Shown piece by piece: positions 23,432 through 26,870 of a DNA stretch of 26,870 nucleotides. Under the pieces are notes generated by a model. The model saw nothing but the letters and a program-made list of their open reading frames with translations. It did no database searches and was not told the origin of the DNA. Each line of letters opens with the position of its first letter. Positions within the stretch are counted from its first letter, which is position 1. The translations under genes were made by a program, and so were the position numbers. Source of the stretch: Rhizophagus sp. LPA8_4_AMF (Eukaryota > Glomeromycota > Glomeromycetes > Glomerales > Glomeraceae); assembly GCA_021464525.1 (NCBI GenBank), contig JADRCO010000757.1:1-26870 (forward strand), given 5' to 3'.

Positions 23432-23437
23432 AATAAA
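23432..23437 (+). terminator. Candidate polyadenylation signal of the giant gene
   Basis: AATAAA, 80 bp after the TAA at 23350-23352, in AT-rich DNA with T-rich flanks. This is the first canonical hexamer after the stop. Confidence 0.5.
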
Positions 23438-23960
23438 GTTTCAAATTTGAAATAAGATTGATGGGTTTAATAGTAAACTGAAAAAATCTTATTTTCATGT
23501 TAAGCTTTTTTTGATATTAATAGTAAATATTAAATTGAGGTTTTTTTTATTATTGAAAAATGTGACTTTGACTATTTACCCGCGTTAATGCAAAATCTAT
23601 GACGAGAGCCACTATTTCTAAGTATTTCTTATATCGTTAAGAATTAAATTGGAACGTTACATAATGTATTTTAACATATTTCAGTTAGATGTGAGACGAC
23701 TAAAACATGATTTTTGTTTATTCTTAAAGATATATCTCTATCGTTATTCATGTATTAATTATGTCTTTACAACTTATTGTGCTACAATGATACGTCCAAA
23801 CACGGAACTTTCGGGCTACGTTGATATCGACATGCCAAAATCTCGAGAAGTACCCAATATACCCAATCTAGATTAAATTAACAATCTCAAGAAAATAATT
23901 ATTAATCGAAGACATCCTTTTGAGGCTCTTTTACTATTTTTCCTTTATTTATTAAAAAGA
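23438..23960. other. Spacer after the giant gene
   Basis: AT-rich, with a somewhat more GC-balanced part at 23770-23875. A 75-codon frame at 23649-23876 (+) is open, but its composition is not protein-like and it has no recognisable motif; not called as a gene. Confidence 0.4.
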
Positions 23961-23969
23961 ATGATGGGC

Positions 23970-24590
23970 CATTCTTTTGTTGAATACTGCTTAGTTGTTA
24001 AAATAAAAAATCACTCTTCTCTCTTGCTTTCCGTAACAAATCTTGCTTCTTCCAATCGTAGATCATTTAACGATATACCTATAATCTTGAATTACTTTTA
24101 CAACTTGTTCCAGTGTAATATAATCTTTAATAGGCAGCGAAACTACTGTCAGAGGCTGTTCCATTGACAACCCCTTTCTATATTATTTGTTGACCGTATC
24201 CACCTTTATCCTACTGGATCGAAATTTTGGATTCTGAAGTTAATTTTTCGAATTACTAATTTTTGTCGCCTATGTACGATCCAGTCATTATCTGTACTTC
24301 CATTTCTATTAACTTTTGAACTGACTTCTTTAATTGCTCTTCATCTCCAAAATTTGCTAAGAAGACCCTCTATTTGCCGAAATTTACTATTTTACCGTAC
24401 TTGTAACTATACCCATTTTCGTACATCCATTAAGAAACTGATTTTATTATTTGAAGGCCTTCCTCTTTATACCCACTAATCCAATTTTAGCTGTAAACCA
24501 TCGACCTTGTATCATCAATTTGTCTTTTATTATGTAATCTACTCGCCATTCTTTTTTTTCAAAAACATTCCTCTTGAAACTTAATTAAAT
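23970..24590 (-). pseudogene. Decayed coding remnant, unknown family
   Basis: On the - strand a coding-like trail runs from about 24590 to 23970: EWRVDYIIKDKLMIQGRWFT, a frameshift near 24480, then one frame to about 24270 with three nonsense codons (GYKEEGLQIIKSVS, WMYENGYSYKYGKIVNFGK, GDEEQLKKSVQKLIEMEVQI, MTGSYIGDKN). The same frame continues more weakly (KLTSESKISIQ, DKGGYGQQII), followed after another shift by IKDYITLEQVVKVIQDYR and, after a shift near 24085, LNDLRLEEARFVTESKREE. Charged, non-repetitive composition in AT-rich surroundings argues for former coding. I do not recognise the family. Confidence 0.5.
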
Positions 24591-26805
24591 TGGTGCTGGA
24601 CCTAACCATTTGATAATTTAATATGTTACAATTTACTTACTTTAAATAACTGATTTCACTTTATAACTTATCAGAATAATCAAACTTATCAACTTTTTCT
24701 TGTATCTTAAAACGTTTAAGAATTAAAATAGATTAAAAGGTTATAATATTAATTCGATCTCATGAACTATAATTACAATTTTCAAATTATGATAAAAGTA
24801 ATGCTAAGTCGTAACCAATAAAGTAATCAAAAATTTAAGCAAATTTATTTTATTTTTATTTGTGTTTATTTATGTTATTTATGTTTTTAAAATCATACTT
24901 AATATTATGAAAATGCTGGTTAGCTGAGTCACGGAAATTAAATGGTTTAGTGTAACTGATATTATATATAATTTAAAAAATATATAGGTGCATGTTAGAT
25001 ATCTGTTATTGTTTATATAGACGCGTAAAATCTCGCATATTACTAATCGGTTGAACAATAACAACAATAACACACATCTCACGTCGGCTTGTTCTTATAA
25101 ATAATTATGAGATCGGCAAAGTAGGCTTCAAGTTATTCTTTTTTAACTTAAAGCTTCTGAGTTAATACTCGGCCTAATGTAATCAAACCCAAATCACGTT
25201 TCTGGACTCTGATCAATATATAAATAGGTACGGTAACAAGAGATCGGTGCTTATGTTTTTTTATGTATTTTCTAATGTAGCGAACCTTCTATTATGTAAT
25301 ATAGATTGCACGTGTAGAATACTATTATAAATGTTGACAATAATTATAATATATTATTGCTGTTGTTGGATGATTTAAACCACGTACGAATCTCTTCGGG
25401 GCCAGAACTAACGTAATTCCGCCTGGCATTACCAAAAGGAAGGGATCTACACATTATGCTATGCAAACTTCGTAAAGTATCACTTTTTTTTCGCTAAGAT
25501 TGTAAGTCAATTTATTAAAGTATAAAGTAAACAGTAAAAAAAAAACTATTGATACAAAAACTCCGTATTATATAACTTTACCTCCATTATTAGATGTACT
25601 TAAAATAATTAAAATTTATAGTTTAATTAAATTATAATTTCACATCCCAAATTAATGTGCCAAATTATTATTATCAATAAAACACAAATTAATATAAATG
25701 TAACTTTGGACTAAACACAACACTTTGTTATCCAGAATTCCAGATGGATATCATCTTATAAATTTTCTTTTAATGATAGTGTTAGATATGTTTTAAGTTA
25801 TACAAGTTCTTGTTTTATTATTAATTTTATTAATTTCTATTTTCTAAATAATTTAATATAGTATAAATAAAACATTTTTATGAATATATAAATTTTTTTT
25901 TTAAAAAAAAAAAATAAGATTTATTATTAAGCGTTTCGCTTAAAAATTTTTCTAATAAGTGAAATATTTATTAATAAGCCTATTATGAAACAAACCTAAC
26001 AGTGTATCACTATATTTAGTGTTCAGTTTTATGCGATTTGAGTTTGGTTTGGATATTTAACACAGATCAGAATTAACTGAAATTAAAAACAATTGAACTG
26101 TAAATTTTTAGTGCGGGTCAGCACTACTTGATGCATTACAATTTCCAAGGGATTTTAATGACCTATCGAAGAGATAGAAAATTAATCTCTACTGCGTTTT
26201 AGTTACTTTAAATAACTGATTTCATGACTTTGACTGAATAAATCAAATCAAACTTAAATCAAATTGAAATTGAAAATTGGATTTGAATGAATTTGAATTA
26301 AATTTGAATCGAATCAATTTGAATCAAATAAATTTAAGTTGAAAAAAAATTTTGATAAGGAAAGAGAAGTAATTCAACAGCAAATAAAAGTCAAAATATT
26401 AATATTATTTCTAGGCAAATTTTTTACGTAATATTTTTCTTTTTATAAATGATACCGAAATATATAATAATGCAAACCTTCATTCAATAAACAAGATGAA
26501 CTGGAAAATTTTCCGATGGCAACTTCTTAATATTAAAAATATTTTATTTTCTTTTTTGCTGATTTGTATTTTCTGTTATACGTACGCCAAATCATTTGTC
26601 AATCACTGCGTCTAGGATTTATTTATTTAAGAAATGCAATTATCAGTGACGACTACAGGAAATCAATATAATAATTTAGGAAAGTGGTACAAATAGAAAA
26701 CTGTAAAAAAATTACCCGGGTTCCATGATTTTCGTCATGCATCACGTGATATAAATAGCCAAGTTAAAATAACGATTTAATTTAATGCTAAATATTACTC
26801 TTTAA
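24591..26805. other. Non-coding AT-rich region
   Basis: No supportable gene. Contents: a 22-bp exact repeat TTACTTTAAATAACTGATTTCA (24638-24659 and 26204-26225); a hairpin-like AGGCTTCAAGTTA...TAACTTAAAGCTTCT (25122-25158); a small GC-richer patch (25381-25450); a perfect 7-bp stem TTAAGCG/CGCTTAA (25927-25943); and a low-complexity run of TTGAATCAAAT-like units (26240-26342). The 67-codon frame at 24879-25082 (-) is rejected. Confidence 0.45.
26742..26757 (+). promoter_or_regulatory. E-box/TATA-like composite site
   Basis: TCACGTGA (26742-26749) is a perfect palindromic E-box directly abutting TATAAATA (26750-26757). The arrangement resembles a core promoter pointing right, out of the window or into the repeat at 26806. 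Motif resemblance only. Confidence 0.3.
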
Positions 26806-26870
26806 TAGGGATGGCAACGGTCGGTCACGGTCGGTCATCGGTCGGTCATAACCGGTTAAGGGCCTTTGAC
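26806..26870 (+). repeat. GGTC-rich repeat end, cut by the window edge
   Basis: Begins TAGGGATGGCAACGGTCGGT, followed by CGGTCGGTCA repeats, ATAACCGGTTAA and CCTTTGAC. It is the inverted counterpart of the repeat ends at 390-401 and 573-584, so the window is bracketed by members of one family. Confidence 0.65.

Noticed and set aside
23649..23876. 75-codon frame on the + strand downstream of the giant gene
   Set aside because: No recognisable motif, no splice continuation and no upstream promoter signal; could not be supported as a gene.
25381..25450. GC-richer patch as a possible small RNA gene
   Set aside because: No convincing secondary structure or promoter elements could be seen; too weak to call.
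1..26870. tRNA, rRNA or CRISPR features
   Set aside because: No cloverleaf-like T-loop motif, no rRNA-like GC-rich block and no regularly spaced identical repeats were found on either strand by eye; a tRNAscan-type search would be decisive.

Overview
The window looks like nuclear DNA of an arbuscular mycorrhizal fungus (Glomeromycotina, most likely Rhizophagus). It is very AT-rich. Its introns are short (about 68-96 bp) with GT...AG ends. The gene families seen, Sel1-repeat-tailed protein kinases and an RNF213-like giant AAA+ protein, are typical of that lineage. The assignment rests on style and family recognition, not on a marker gene.

Layout. 1-584: two direct copies of a GGTC/GGTCAAAC-rich repeat with a TAGGGATGGCAA-type end; the same end begins again in the opposite orientation at 26806. 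605-2015: a dead protein kinase gene on the + strand, split by a 765-bp inverted-repeat transposon (687-1451) that left a perfect 10-bp target duplication. 2294-2492: hairpins. 2478-2700: a possible decayed coding tail on the - strand. 3055-4350: a broken partial copy of the giant gene further downstream. 5481-5660: a 180-bp MITE. 5727-7898: a dead kinase-Sel1 gene on the - strand with many frameshifts. 7899-10589: AT-rich intergenic DNA with a 42-bp palindrome and a candidate TATA box. 10590-23352: the only clearly intact gene. 23353-26870: non-coding DNA with a decayed coding remnant on the - strand.

The intact gene has 12 exons whose phases all join, giving about 3,962 residues. It encodes an RNF213/mysterin-like AAA+ protein: an N-terminal CBM20-like domain, a long helical linker, AAA modules with recognisable P-loops, and the RNF213 C-terminal domain. 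No RING finger and no RZ zinc finger can be found, so it looks like an RNF213 relative that kept the motor and lost the two ubiquitin-ligase zinc modules. The second strong P-loop module (AAA4) also lacks the usual Walker B glutamate.

The rest of the window is a graveyard: two dead kinases, a dead fragment of the giant gene itself and several transposon-derived repeats. This suggests a fast-turnover accessory region in which one giant AAA+ gene has been preserved.
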